Assembly: GCA_030024065.1 (NCBI GenBank)
Contig: JASEIE010000109.1
Coordinates: 1-11,057, forward strand
Source of the DNA: Thermodesulfobacteriota bacterium
GTDB taxonomy: Bacteria; Desulfobacterota; BSN033; UBA1163
Length of the DNA: 11,057 nt
Direction: 5' to 3'
Shown here: positions 1 to 6,544 of the stretch, piece by piece
Position numbering within the stretch: position 1 is the first letter of the stretch
Layout: each line of letters opens with the position of its first letter
Notes under the pieces: generated by a model
Databases searched by the model: none
The model's input: the letters and a program-made list of their open reading frames with translations, nothing else
What the model was told of the DNA's origin: nothing
Program-made: the position numbers and the translations under genes

Positions 1-141
1 CGAATCAGTAAACGGAGAGCGGGTGAACTGAGCAAGCTGGTGATGGAGTATGCCCAAAAGATTTCAGCACAATTAAAGAATGAGTCAAGCATTGCTGCTC
101 GAGGGGGTAGCAAAAATATTCAAAGGAAAAGGAGGGTATGA
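1..141 (+). CDS. C-terminal fragment of an upstream gene, possibly an IclR-type regulator (partial)
   Basis: Of the three forward frames only this one stays open from the window edge. It encodes 46 residues and ends at TGA 139-141; the other two stop within the first 30 bases. The fragment is amphipathic and helical in character (AGELSKLVMEYAQKISAQL) and then turns basic and low in complexity. The helix resembles the last helix of IclR-family regulators, which often ends in a phrase like A..IS..L, but this is recognition by eye on very little sequence. The stop overlaps an upstream ATG (138-140) of the next gene as ATGA, a layout common in coupled genes. If the reading is right, a regulator sits directly before the transporter operon. 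The frame could also be non-coding leader sequence; the long basic tail is a weak point. Confidence 0.38.
   Translation, partial: RISKRRAGELSKLVMEYAQKISAQLKNESSIAARGGSKNIQRKRRV
131..135 (+). promoter_or_regulatory. Shine-Dalgarno GGAGG of the solute-binding protein gene
   Basis: GGAGG lies 8 bases before ATG 144 but only 2 bases before the in-frame ATG at 138. Normal spacing therefore favours 144 as the start. A weaker AAAGGA at 122-127 could serve 138. Confidence 0.7.
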
Positions 142-143
142 AG

Positions 144-1316
144 ATGAAGTTTCTTTATCGAAAGACGGTTCTTTTTATGCTTTTAGCGGTTTCCATCCTT
201 TTGATCACCTCAAGCGGATGGGCACAATCGAAGGTGGTGAAGGTCGGTTTCATCGGCCCTCTCACCGGACCCAATGCAGCGCAGGGAGTAGGGGCGAGAA
301 ATGCGTTCGATCTTGCCATTCGCGAGGCAAATGGTTCCGGGAAATATCCTTATAAAGTTGAGATGGTGGCTCTAGACGATGCCTCTGACCCCGCAACCGG
401 TGTGGCCGCCGCACTCAAACTCGTTTCTGATCCGGCCGTCGTGGCGGCAAGCGGCCACTGGAACAGCCCGGTAGCCCTGGCTACGATTCATATCTTTCAT
501 ACTTACAAGATTCCCTTTATCGTATGGGGGGCGATCCACCCCGACATCACCGGCTTCTATAAGTATCCGGGAGTCAATCGTGTGGCTCCTACCCTGATCC
601 AGGAGAATGGTCCCCTCTGCGACTGGGTGATCGCAGAACTGGGATATAAGAATATTTCCATCATTGCGGATACGAGCAGTTACGGAGAGATGAACCTCAA
701 AGCCTTCAGGCCCATGGCCGAGGGAAGGGGAGCCAAGATTCTTTCCGTGGACAGCGTCACCGTAGGGACAACGGACTTCCGTCCCATTCTGACGAAAGTC
801 AAAGGTCTCAATCCGGATGCGGTCTATTTTGGAGGGGTGGTGATGGAGGGAGCTCTCATTCGGGATCAGATGGAGAAGGTGGGGCTGAAGAAGCTGTTCT
901 GCGCCATTTCGGGAATTAAAGACGATAAATTTTTAGAAGTGGCTGGCCCCTCGGGAGAAGGAGTTCTAACCATTAAACCAGGAAGACCTATTGATAAGCT
1001 CGAAGGGGGAACAAAGTTTGTTAAGGCTTATGAAGGAGCTGGATATCGGGAACCCTTTGGCGCTTATGGTCCTAACGCCTATGACTCAGCGGGAATCATT
1101 CTCGAAGCCGTTTCAAAGACCGGACCGGACGATAAGGGCGCCATCGCCAAGTATATTCGGGGGATTAAATATAGAGGTCTCATGGGCGAAACCAGTTTCG
1201 ATGCCACCGGTCAGACGACCAACATCATGGTCAGCCGATTCGTCGGACAGGGCGGCAAGTGGATCACCTGGGAAGAATCGGATTATGCCAAAGGGGCGCG
1301 TAAACTTCCCAAATAG
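144..1316 (+). CDS. Periplasmic solute-binding protein of a Liv/HAAT-type ABC transporter
   Basis: This is a 390-residue secreted receptor that would capture a small solute and deliver it to the LivHMGF complex encoded just downstream. Residues 1-27 form a signal peptide: basic MKFLYRK, a hydrophobic core (about 8-22), then a likely cleavage near GWA-Q. The mature protein opens with VKVGFIGPLTGP, typical of type 1 periplasmic binding proteins (Peripla_BP_6 / LivJ-like). Other family landmarks are LDDASDPATG (about 78-87), the GHWNSPVA loop (104-111) where ligand usually contacts lobe 1, TSSYGE (177-182) in the hinge and lobe 2 region, and TTDFRPILTKVK (209-220). Length is normal for the family. 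LivJ relatives bind branched-chain amino acids, aromatic acids, amides or urea. The neighbouring molybdenum hydroxylase argues for an aromatic or heterocyclic ligand, which is inference. ATG 138 would add two residues. Confidence 0.93.
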   Translation: MKFLYRKTVLFMLLAVSILLITSSGWAQSKVVKVGFIGPLTGPNAAQGVGARNAFDLAIREANGSGKYPYKVEMVALDDASDPATGVAAALKLVSDPAVVAASGHWNSPVALATIHIFHTYKIPFIVWGAIHPDITGFYKYPGVNRVAPTLIQENGPLCDWVIAELGYKNISIIADTSSYGEMNLKAFRPMAEGRGAKILSVDSVTVGTTDFRPILTKVKGLNPDAVYFGGVVMEGALIRDQMEKVGLKKLFCAISGIKDDKFLEVAGPSGEGVLTIKPGRPIDKLEGGTKFVKAYEGAGYREPFGAYGPNAYDSAGIILEAVSKTGPDDKGAIAKYIRGIKYRGLMGETSFDATGQTTNIMVSRFVGQGGKWITWEESDYAKGARKLPK

Positions 1317-1353
1317 TCGATTCAATTTTTTGCCTAACCCCTCGGGCAATCTT

Positions 1354-1400
1354 CCCTTCACTCCTCCCTCTCCCCGGTCTGGGAAATGAGGAGTGAAGGG
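1354..1400 (+). promoter_or_regulatory. Perfect 13-bp intergenic hairpin between binding-protein and permease genes
   Basis: CCCTTCACTCCTC (1354-1366) is exactly complementary to GAGGAGTGAAGGG (1388-1400). The 21-base loop can itself form a short TCCC/GGGA stem (1371-1374 with 1381-1384). The 117-base gap between the binding protein stop and the livH start holds this element and little else. No run of T follows the right arm, so it is not a standard intrinsic terminator. By analogy with the malE-malF intergenic structures of enteric bacteria it could protect the 3' end of the binding-protein message or reduce read-through, giving more receptor than permease. That role is inference. Confidence 0.7.
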
Positions 1401-1420
1401 GCTGGAAATGATTCGTCAGG

Positions 1421-1426
1421 AAGGAG
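1421..1426 (+). promoter_or_regulatory. Shine-Dalgarno AAGGAG that fixes a GTG start for livH
   Basis: AAGGAG sits 7 bases before GTG 1434, which is in frame with the permease and begins right at its conserved N-terminus. The upstream in-frame ATG at 1386 lies inside the hairpin and has no ribosome site. Confidence 0.75.
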
Positions 1427-1433
1427 AAGCGGA

Positions 1434-2357
1434 GTGGCAGAAATCTTTCAGCAACTGATCAATGCATTACTCCTCGGATGCACCTATACGCTCATCGCCA
1501 TCGGGTTTAATCTCTTTTTCGGCGCACTCAATGTGGTCCACTTTTCCCATGGAGATGTCTGCATCCTTGGGGCCTTTATGACCCTCATTCTGTATGGGCT
1601 GGCAAAACTCTTTGGGCTTCTGACCTTCATCCCGGCCTTTCTCTTCGTTCCCCTTTTGATTCTGATGGCCATGGTTCTCACAGGACTGATCGGGACCTTT
1701 TTTGAGAGGGTCGTCATCAAACCCTTTCGCAATGCTCCTCTGCTGATGGTGCTGGTGGCCACAGTGGCATTAGGGATGGTCGTCCGGGAAATGGTGAGGC
1801 TCTCCTTTCCCCATGGAAGCAACCCACAGATCTTTCCAAGGATTCTGCCACAGACCAGTTTCCAGTGGGGAGGCGTTCTCATCCGGCTCGATAATTTAAT
1901 CATTTTGGGAACGACGATCTTTCTCATCTCGGTGATGTTTCTATTCATCCGGCGGACGAGAATGGGGGCAGCGATACGGGCCGTCTCCCAGGACGGAGAA
2001 GCGGCCATGATGATGGGGATCAATATTAATCGCACCGTGGCGGTCACCTTCTTTATCGGCTCGGCACTTGGCGCCATCGCCGGCATCCTCATCGGGGCCT
2101 ACAACAACATCATCCGGTTTGATATGGGATTGATGGGAGGCGTAAAGGGATTCTCCGCTGCCGTGGTGGGAGGGCTGGGAAATGTTTACGGAGCTATCAT
2201 CGGCGGCTTGATCCTGGGATTGGTGGAGACCTTTGCCGCGGCCTTCATTCCCGGAGGCACTCCTTATACGGATGTCTTTGCTTTTCTGGTGGTGATTTTT
2301 TTCTTAATTTTTAAGCCTTCCGGAATTTTAGGAGAGAAAGTATACGAAAAGGTTTAA
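1434..2357 (+). CDS. livH: Liv/HAAT-type ABC transporter permease, LivH family
   Basis: This is a 307-residue inner-membrane permease (BPD_transp_2), one of the two that would form the translocation path. It is hydrophobic throughout, with about eight likely membrane segments, for example at 10-30, 65-88, 103-120, 152-172, 203-223, 240-267 and 280-294. Family landmarks are the opening QQLINALLLGCTYTLIAIG, the LNVVHFSHGD stretch (32-41), the cytoplasmic coupling loop AIRAVSQDGEAAMMMGI (180-196) that docks on the ATPase, and the Gly-rich GFSAAVVGGLGNVYGAIIGG (239-258). The GTG start at 1434 is chosen for its good ribosome site and because the extra 16 residues from ATG 1386 (MRSEGAGND...) are polar and unlike the family. 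Length matches LivH proteins. The stop overlaps the ribosome site of the next gene. The symbol is by family; a branched-chain amino acid substrate is not shown. Confidence 0.94.
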   Translation: MAEIFQQLINALLLGCTYTLIAIGFNLFFGALNVVHFSHGDVCILGAFMTLILYGLAKLFGLLTFIPAFLFVPLLILMAMVLTGLIGTFFERVVIKPFRNAPLLMVLVATVALGMVVREMVRLSFPHGSNPQIFPRILPQTSFQWGGVLIRLDNLIILGTTIFLISVMFLFIRRTRMGAAIRAVSQDGEAAMMMGININRTVAVTFFIGSALGAIAGILIGAYNNIIRFDMGLMGGVKGFSAAVVGGLGNVYGAIIGGLILGLVETFAAAFIPGGTPYTDVFAFLVVIFFLIFKPSGILGEKVYEKV

Positions 2358-2362
2358 GGAGG
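2356..2362 (+). promoter_or_regulatory. Shine-Dalgarno AAGGAGG of livM, overlapping the livH stop codon
   Basis: The strong AAGGAGG starts within the TAA stop of livH. It lies 7 bases before GTG 2370 and 10 before ATG 2373. Either codon can be the livM start; the overlap suggests translational coupling. Confidence 0.7.
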
Positions 2363-2369
2363 TTTGTAA

Positions 2370-3527
2370 GTGATGCTATCCCGAACCATCGGACGAGCCG
2401 TCATCCTGCTGGCAGTGGAGGCATTCTTTTTCATTCTCTTTGCCGCCTTCATGAAGACTTATGAAACTGGAAAGGTGATCGCTTTTATCCTCTTTTTTGT
2501 AGGCCTTGGGGTGATGTTCAGAAAATGGGAGAAGGTCCGCATCGCTCTGACAGACCTCTTTAAAGAACTGAAAATCGTGGCTGGCGTCGGGTTTGTTGTG
2601 ATGCTTCTTACCCTTCCTTTCATTTTTCAATCAAGCCCCTATCTGATTCATATCTGCGTCATGGCCGGGCTCTTTGCCATTCTGGCTCTCGGCCTCAATT
2701 TTCAGCTTGGAAGCACCAATGTGGTCAACTTTGCCACAGCGGCCTCCTATGGAATCGGGGCCTATGCCTCAGCCCTTTTTGCGGTCCATTTTCACATCTC
2801 CTTCTGGTTGGGTCTTTTGATCGGCGGAAGCCTTGCCTCTCTCTTCGGCCTTCTTCTCGGCATTCCCTGTATGAAGACCAAGGACTACTACTTATCCCTT
2901 GTCACGATCGCTTTTGGCCTGATCGTCTACATCCTCCTCATCAATTTTTCATGGACAGGCGGACCCAATGGCATCCCCAACATTCCTCCTCCCTCTCTTT
3001 TCGGTCACTCCTTCAAAGAGCCATTCAATCTCTTTGGATACCGGCTTCCCTTTCAGTCAAATTATTACTACCTGATCTTCCTTCTGGTCGGGGGATCTCT
3101 CTTCGTTGCCCACCGTCTTCATCATTCCCGCGTGGGGCTGACCTGGAATGCCATCCGGGAAGATGAAATTGCCGCCCGGTGCCACGGAATCGATGTGACC
3201 TGGTACAAAATATTAGCCTTCTGCATTGATGCCTTCTTCGGAGGGGTGGCCGGGACGGTCTACTCGCACTATATCGGTTTCATATCGCCTGAGAATTTTG
3301 CCTTCATCGTATCCGTGGTGGTGGTCACGATGGTCATCCTGGGAGGGATGGATAACGTCTTTGGAGTGATCATCGGAGCCACCCTCCTGACGATTCTGCC
3401 GGAGAAGTTTCGGGCCTTTGAGGATTTCCGGGTCCTGATCTACGGTGTGATCATTGTCACAATGCTGGTGTTTCGGCCCCAGGGCCTGTTTCCCCAGAAG
3501 ATGAGAGTCTATAAGAAAGAGAGCTGA
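2370..3527 (+). CDS. livM: Liv/HAAT-type ABC transporter permease, LivM family
   Basis: This is the second inner-membrane permease, 385 residues from GTG 2370 (ATG 2373 is equally possible). The conserved core begins near residue 88 with SSPYLIHICVMAGLFAILALGLN and continues through GSTNVVNFATAASYGIGAYASA (114-135), WTGGPNGI (195-202), the ATPase-coupling loop AIREDEIAARCHGI (261-274) and GGMDNVFGVIIGA (325-337). The C-terminal VFRPQGLFP (367-375) is typical of LivM. The roughly 85 residues before the core carry two or three additional membrane segments (about 8-27, 35-50, 68-87) separated by a charged stretch (RKWEKVRIALTDLFKELK). Longer N-termini of this kind occur in some LivM proteins, such as that of E. 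coli. It follows livH by 12 bases and precedes livG by 19. Confidence 0.94.
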   Translation: MMLSRTIGRAVILLAVEAFFFILFAAFMKTYETGKVIAFILFFVGLGVMFRKWEKVRIALTDLFKELKIVAGVGFVVMLLTLPFIFQSSPYLIHICVMAGLFAILALGLNFQLGSTNVVNFATAASYGIGAYASALFAVHFHISFWLGLLIGGSLASLFGLLLGIPCMKTKDYYLSLVTIAFGLIVYILLINFSWTGGPNGIPNIPPPSLFGHSFKEPFNLFGYRLPFQSNYYYLIFLLVGGSLFVAHRLHHSRVGLTWNAIREDEIAARCHGIDVTWYKILAFCIDAFFGGVAGTVYSHYIGFISPENFAFIVSVVVVTMVILGGMDNVFGVIIGATLLTILPEKFRAFEDFRVLIYGVIIVTMLVFRPQGLFPQKMRVYKKES

Positions 3528-3546
3528 ACTCCCCTCAGGAGATGAA

Positions 3547-4344
3547 ATGACTATGGCCAAACTATTGGACACAGAGAAACTGACAATCCACTTTGGAGGG
3601 TTAGCCGCTGTCAATGAAGTGGATTTCCACATTGACCCGGGAGAGACGGTCGGCCTGATCGGACCCAACGGATCAGGAAAGACGACCTTTTTCAATCTCC
3701 TCACAGGCATCTATAAGCCCACAAGAGGTGAAATCCGTTATTGCGGGGAGAGCCTGGTGGGTCTTCCCACCTTTAAAATTGCCAAACAGGGGGTTGCCAG
3801 GACATTTCAGAATAACCGGCTTTTTCTCAATCTGAGCGTGCTTGATAATGTCCTGATCGGGATGCATCCTCATCAGGATTCGAACTGGTTCGACGCCATC
3901 TTCCGGCGAAGTTATGTGGAGAGGGAGGTCGAACAAGGGGTGAAAAAGGGATTGGAGATTTTAGGCCAGTTCAGTGAAGACCTGGCAAGAAACTGTTACC
4001 AGAGGGCAGGGGACCTCCCCCAGGCAGACCGGAGAAAAGTGGAGATCTGCAGGGCGCTGGCCTCCGATCCCAAGCTCCTTCTTTTAGATGAACCCTCCGC
4101 CGGGATGTCTCCTGCGGAGACCGAAGAGCTGATGGAGGACATCCGGAAGGTAAGGCAGAAAGTAGGCGGAATCGGAATCATCATCATTGAACACGATATG
4201 GCGGTGATCCGGGAGGTGGCCGAAAGAGTGATCGTCCTTAACTATGGCCGCAAGATTGCCGAAGGGACGTTTCAGGAGATATCGAACAATGAATTAGTGC
4301 TCGAAGCCTATCTGGGAAGGGAAGAGAAAGATGCTCAAGCTTGA
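3547..4344 (+). CDS. livG: Liv/HAAT-type ABC transporter ATP-binding protein, LivG family
   Basis: This is a 265-residue cytoplasmic ATPase that would pair with LivF to power import. It shows Walker A GPNGSGKT (39-46), Q-loop ARTFQNNRLF with Gln88, Walker B LLLLDEP (177-183) with catalytic Glu182, the D-loop region SAGMSP (184-189) and His216 of the H-loop (EHDM). The LivG-type ending AYLGREE (254-260) is present. The ABC signature is unusual: residues 157-161 read LPQAD, where LivG relatives usually have a phrase like LPYGD or LAYGQ, so the conserved glycine is alanine. The rest of that helix (RRKVEICRALA) is normal. The start at 3547 is supported by AGGAG at 3537-3541; ATG 3553 is a later in-frame alternative with poorer spacing. 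The 3' end overlaps livF by 14 bases, implying coupled translation. Confidence 0.93.
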   Translation: MTMAKLLDTEKLTIHFGGLAAVNEVDFHIDPGETVGLIGPNGSGKTTFFNLLTGIYKPTRGEIRYCGESLVGLPTFKIAKQGVARTFQNNRLFLNLSVLDNVLIGMHPHQDSNWFDAIFRRSYVEREVEQGVKKGLEILGQFSEDLARNCYQRAGDLPQADRRKVEICRALASDPKLLLLDEPSAGMSPAETEELMEDIRKVRQKVGGIGIIIIEHDMAVIREVAERVIVLNYGRKIAEGTFQEISNNELVLEAYLGREEKDAQA

Positions 4345-5035
4345 AGGGATTTCGACTCAGTATGGGGGAGTTCCCATGCTCCGGAAGGTGAGCATGGAAA
4401 TCGAGAAAGGGGAACTTGTCTGCCTTCTTGGAAGCAATGGGGCGGGAAAGACTACCACCATGAAGACGATCCTGAGATTGGTCTCTCAGGTGGAAGGTTC
4501 CATCTTTTTTGAAGGAACTCCCATTCATTCCTGGAAACCCCATCAGGTCGTCGGAGCAGGGATTAGTGTCGTGCCGGAAGGAAGAAGGCTCTTTCCCAAG
4601 ATGACGGCGCTTGAAAATCTGAAACTGGGAGCTTTTTCGGAGAAGGATGAAGGAGAGATCCAGAAGCGGCTGGAGACCGTTTATCGTTTATTTCCACGTC
4701 TAAAGGAAAGGCTCCATCAGGTGGCTGGCACGATGAGTGGAGGAGAGCAGGGCATGGTCGCCATTGGCCGGGGCATGATGGGAAATCCCAAAATCCTTCT
4801 TCTGGATGAGCCCTCCTTAGGGCTTTCCCCCATTCTGGTGGAAGAATTTGTTAAGACGATCAAGAGGATCAACGAAGAGGGGACGACGATCTTACTGATT
4901 GAACAGAATGCAAAGAAAGCCCTTTCCATTGCCTCCAAGGGGTATGTTCTTCAGAAAGGCGAGATCGTTGTGAAAGGGAACCGGAGCGAACTCTTTCAGA
5001 GTGATGTGATTCGAAAGGCCTACCTGAGAGGGTAG
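4331..5035 (+). CDS. livF: Liv/HAAT-type ABC transporter ATP-binding protein, LivF family
   Basis: This is the second ATPase, 234 residues. It shows Walker A GSNGAGKT (34-41), the LivF-type phrase VPEGRRLFPKMT (81-92) after the usual Q-loop position, a canonical signature MSGGEQ (135-140) and Walker B ILLLDEP (155-161) with Glu160. In place of the H-loop histidine it has Gln192 in IEQNA, which is the normal state for LivF proteins. Length is normal. It starts inside the end of livG and stops 5 bases before the FAD-subunit gene. The transporter and hydroxylase are therefore very probably on one transcript. Its intact signature contrasts with the degenerate one in LivG, so the two ATP sites of the heterodimer may not be equivalent. 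Confidence 0.95.
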   Translation: MLKLEGISTQYGGVPMLRKVSMEIEKGELVCLLGSNGAGKTTTMKTILRLVSQVEGSIFFEGTPIHSWKPHQVVGAGISVVPEGRRLFPKMTALENLKLGAFSEKDEGEIQKRLETVYRLFPRLKERLHQVAGTMSGGEQGMVAIGRGMMGNPKILLLDEPSLGLSPILVEEFVKTIKRINEEGTTILLIEQNAKKALSIASKGYVLQKGEIVVKGNRSELFQSDVIRKAYLRG

Positions 5036-5040
5036 GGTCG

Positions 5041-5910
5041 ATGGTAAATCAGAACAAAAGAATGGAATATCTTCGGCCCAAAAATCAGAAAGAGACCCTC
5101 CATTTGATGAAGCGATGGAAGGGGAAAGTCAGGCTCATCGCGGGCGGAACAAATGTTATTCCGGATCTCCGATCAAGAGCGATCCGTCCCGAGGTCTTAA
5201 TCGATATCAGTCACTTAAAGAACCTTTCCTACATTCGGGAGGAGAGGGGGAGAATCAGGATTGGCGGACGGACCACCCTTTCTGAACTTTCATCATCCGG
5301 GATCATAAAACAATATGGACCGGCCCTTTTTGATGCGGCCAATCAAATCGGAAATCCACTGGTGAGAAACAGAGCGACCATTGCCGGAAATCTGGCAGAT
5401 GGTTCTCCTGCGGCGGATACGGCTGTCCCGCTTCTTGTCCTCGAAGCGAAAGTGTCCACCGTGAGGTCCGATGGAAAAATGAGACAGATCGCCATTGATC
5501 AGTTCTTCGTCGGGCCAAACCGGACCGTATTGAATAAGGATGAGATCATCAAAGAGATCACTTTTACCAAACCGGATTCGAAAGCAAAGATGACTTATGC
5601 CAAACTGGGATTACGGAATTCGATGGCGATTTCCATAGTGAGCGTGGCAGTCCTCCTCGAAATAAGAGGACAGAGGTGCTCAAGGGCAAGGATGGGTCTT
5701 GGAGCCGTGGCTCCCACACCCATCAGGGCCTACCGAACAGAGGAGTTGCTGTTGAATAGGAAAGTGACGGAAGAGTTGATCGATTCCTGCTGCGAAAGGA
5801 TCAAAGAGGAGATTAACCCGATCACCGATATTCGGGCGAGCGCGGATTACCGAAGGGCGATGACTTCGGTGCTTTTGAAACGGTTGATCAGAAAGAACAT
5901 AGAGGGATAG
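5041..5910 (+). CDS. FAD-binding subunit of a xanthine dehydrogenase-family molybdenum hydroxylase
   Basis: This is a 289-residue medium subunit of the CoxM/CutM type, which carries FAD and hands electrons to the final acceptor. The N-terminal FAD domain has the pyrophosphate-binding phrase AGGTN (34-38) and the second FAD stretch IGNPLVRNRATIAGNLADGSPAADT spread over 103-127. The C-terminal CO_deh_flav_C domain has GAVAPTPIRA (221-230) and the closing ITDIRASADYRRAM (261-274). Length is usual for this class. Only three cysteines are present (213, 250, 251), so the four-cysteine [4Fe-4S] insertion of 4-hydroxybenzoyl-CoA reductase is absent. The start at 5041 lies 5 bases after livF and has only a weak purine-rich site; ATG 5062 (M8) is an alternative. 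Its Fe-S and Mo partners are encoded downstream after a palindrome-rich gap. Confidence 0.94.
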   Translation: MVNQNKRMEYLRPKNQKETLHLMKRWKGKVRLIAGGTNVIPDLRSRAIRPEVLIDISHLKNLSYIREERGRIRIGGRTTLSELSSSGIIKQYGPALFDAANQIGNPLVRNRATIAGNLADGSPAADTAVPLLVLEAKVSTVRSDGKMRQIAIDQFFVGPNRTVLNKDEIIKEITFTKPDSKAKMTYAKLGLRNSMAISIVSVAVLLEIRGQRCSRARMGLGAVAPTPIRAYRTEELLLNRKVTEELIDSCCERIKEEINPITDIRASADYRRAMTSVLLKRLIRKNIEG

Positions 5911-6061
5911 TAGATGCTGAAATCGTTAGACCCTGAACTTGTTTCAGGGCATGGTTCAGCATGACCGGAAAGTGTTTTTTAAGTCATCCCGAACCTTGTG
6001 CTGAATTCATTTCAGTATTATTTCGGGATCTCACTTTTCGGACAAATGAGATCCTGCTAAC
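5911..6061 (+). repeat. Non-coding gap filled with nested small palindromes (interspersed-repeat-like)
   Basis: This 151-base gap holds at least two nested palindromes. The first has outer arms ATGCTGAA (5914-5921) and TTCAGCAT (5955-5962) around an inner hairpin CCCTGAA-cttgt-TTCAGGG (5931-5949). The second has outer arms ATCCCGAA (5986-5993) and TTCGGGAT (6022-6029) around CTGAA-ttcat-TTCAG (6001-6015). A third stem, GGATCTCA (6026-6033) with TGAGATCC (6047-6054), overlaps the second. CTGAA-N5-TTCAG thus recurs at both inner hairpins. From memory, phrases such as GTCATCCCGAAC and TTCAGCATGAC are common in dispersed palindromes of deltaproteobacterial genomes. A T6 run at 5975-5980 lies 12 bases past the first palindrome, too far for a standard terminator. 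No clear promoter was recognised. Confidence 0.75.
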
Positions 6062-6541
6062 ATGAAGCTAATCAAGACCTATCCATTAGAAATTAATATC
6101 AATGGGGAATGGAAAAAAGCTGAGGTCTCTGCTGACGAAACTCTTCTTCATGTCTTGAGAGAGAAATTGGGACATACCGAGGTGAAGGAGGGTTGCGGCA
6201 AGGGCGACTGTGGCGCATGCGCTGTCATGCTCAACGGGAAACCGGTTAATGCCTGTTTGACCCTGGCACTCCAGGCTGACGGACAGAAGGTGGTGACGCT
6301 TAAAGGAATCGGGACACCGGATAAGCCCCATCCCCTTCAGGAGAGTTTTATAAAGAAGGGGGCTATCCAGTGCGGGTTCTGTTCTGCCGGCATGATCATA
6401 TCGGCAAAGGGTTTGCTCGACAAAAATTTGAAGCCTTCGAGGGAAGAAATCAGAAAAGCGATCTCAGGGAATCTCTGCCGATGCACAGGATATAAAAAGA
6501 TCATCGAGGCCATTGAAGAAGCGGCCCAAAAATTACGATAA
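6062..6541 (+). CDS. [2Fe-2S] subunit of a xanthine dehydrogenase-family molybdenum hydroxylase
   Basis: This is a 159-residue small subunit of the CoxS/CutS type that relays electrons from the Mo centre to FAD through two [2Fe-2S] clusters. All eight ligands are visible. The plant-ferredoxin-like N-terminal domain has C45, C50, C53 and C65 (EGCGKGDCGAC...NAC). The helical C-terminal domain has C104, C107, C139 and C141 (QCGFC...LCRCTGY). Length and order match the family. No good ribosome site precedes ATG 6062; instead a stem ends at 6054, just before it. The stop is 3 bases before the large-subunit gene, so the two are surely co-translated. The subunit must serve the large subunit next to it and possibly the second one as well, since only one Fe-S gene is seen. 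Confidence 0.96.
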   Translation: MKLIKTYPLEININGEWKKAEVSADETLLHVLREKLGHTEVKEGCGKGDCGACAVMLNGKPVNACLTLALQADGQKVVTLKGIGTPDKPHPLQESFIKKGAIQCGFCSAGMIISAKGLLDKNLKPSREEIRKAISGNLCRCTGYKKIIEAIEEAAQKLR

Positions 6542-6544
6542 ACG

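Noticed and set aside
80..355. 91-residue open frame overlapping the start of the binding-protein gene
   Set aside because: It overlaps the signal peptide and early mature region of a clear family member in another frame, and its protein has no recognisable pattern.
1354..1400. Rho-independent terminator after the binding-protein gene
   Set aside because: The stem is strong but is followed by GCTGGAAATG and not by a T run. It is kept only as a hairpin of unknown role.
1386..1433. ATG 1386 as the start of the LivH permease
   Set aside because: It lies inside the 13-bp hairpin with no ribosome site and would add a polar stretch foreign to the family. GTG 1434 has AAGGAG at good spacing.
1484..2092. 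202-residue minus-strand open frame
   Set aside because: It is the complement of the hydrophobic livH gene, rich in Arg, Met, Ile and Ser, as expected from antisense of membrane-protein codons.
5041..5910. 4-hydroxybenzoyl-CoA reductase FAD subunit
   Set aside because: That subunit carries an insertion with four cysteines for an extra [4Fe-4S] cluster. This protein is shorter and has only three scattered cysteines.
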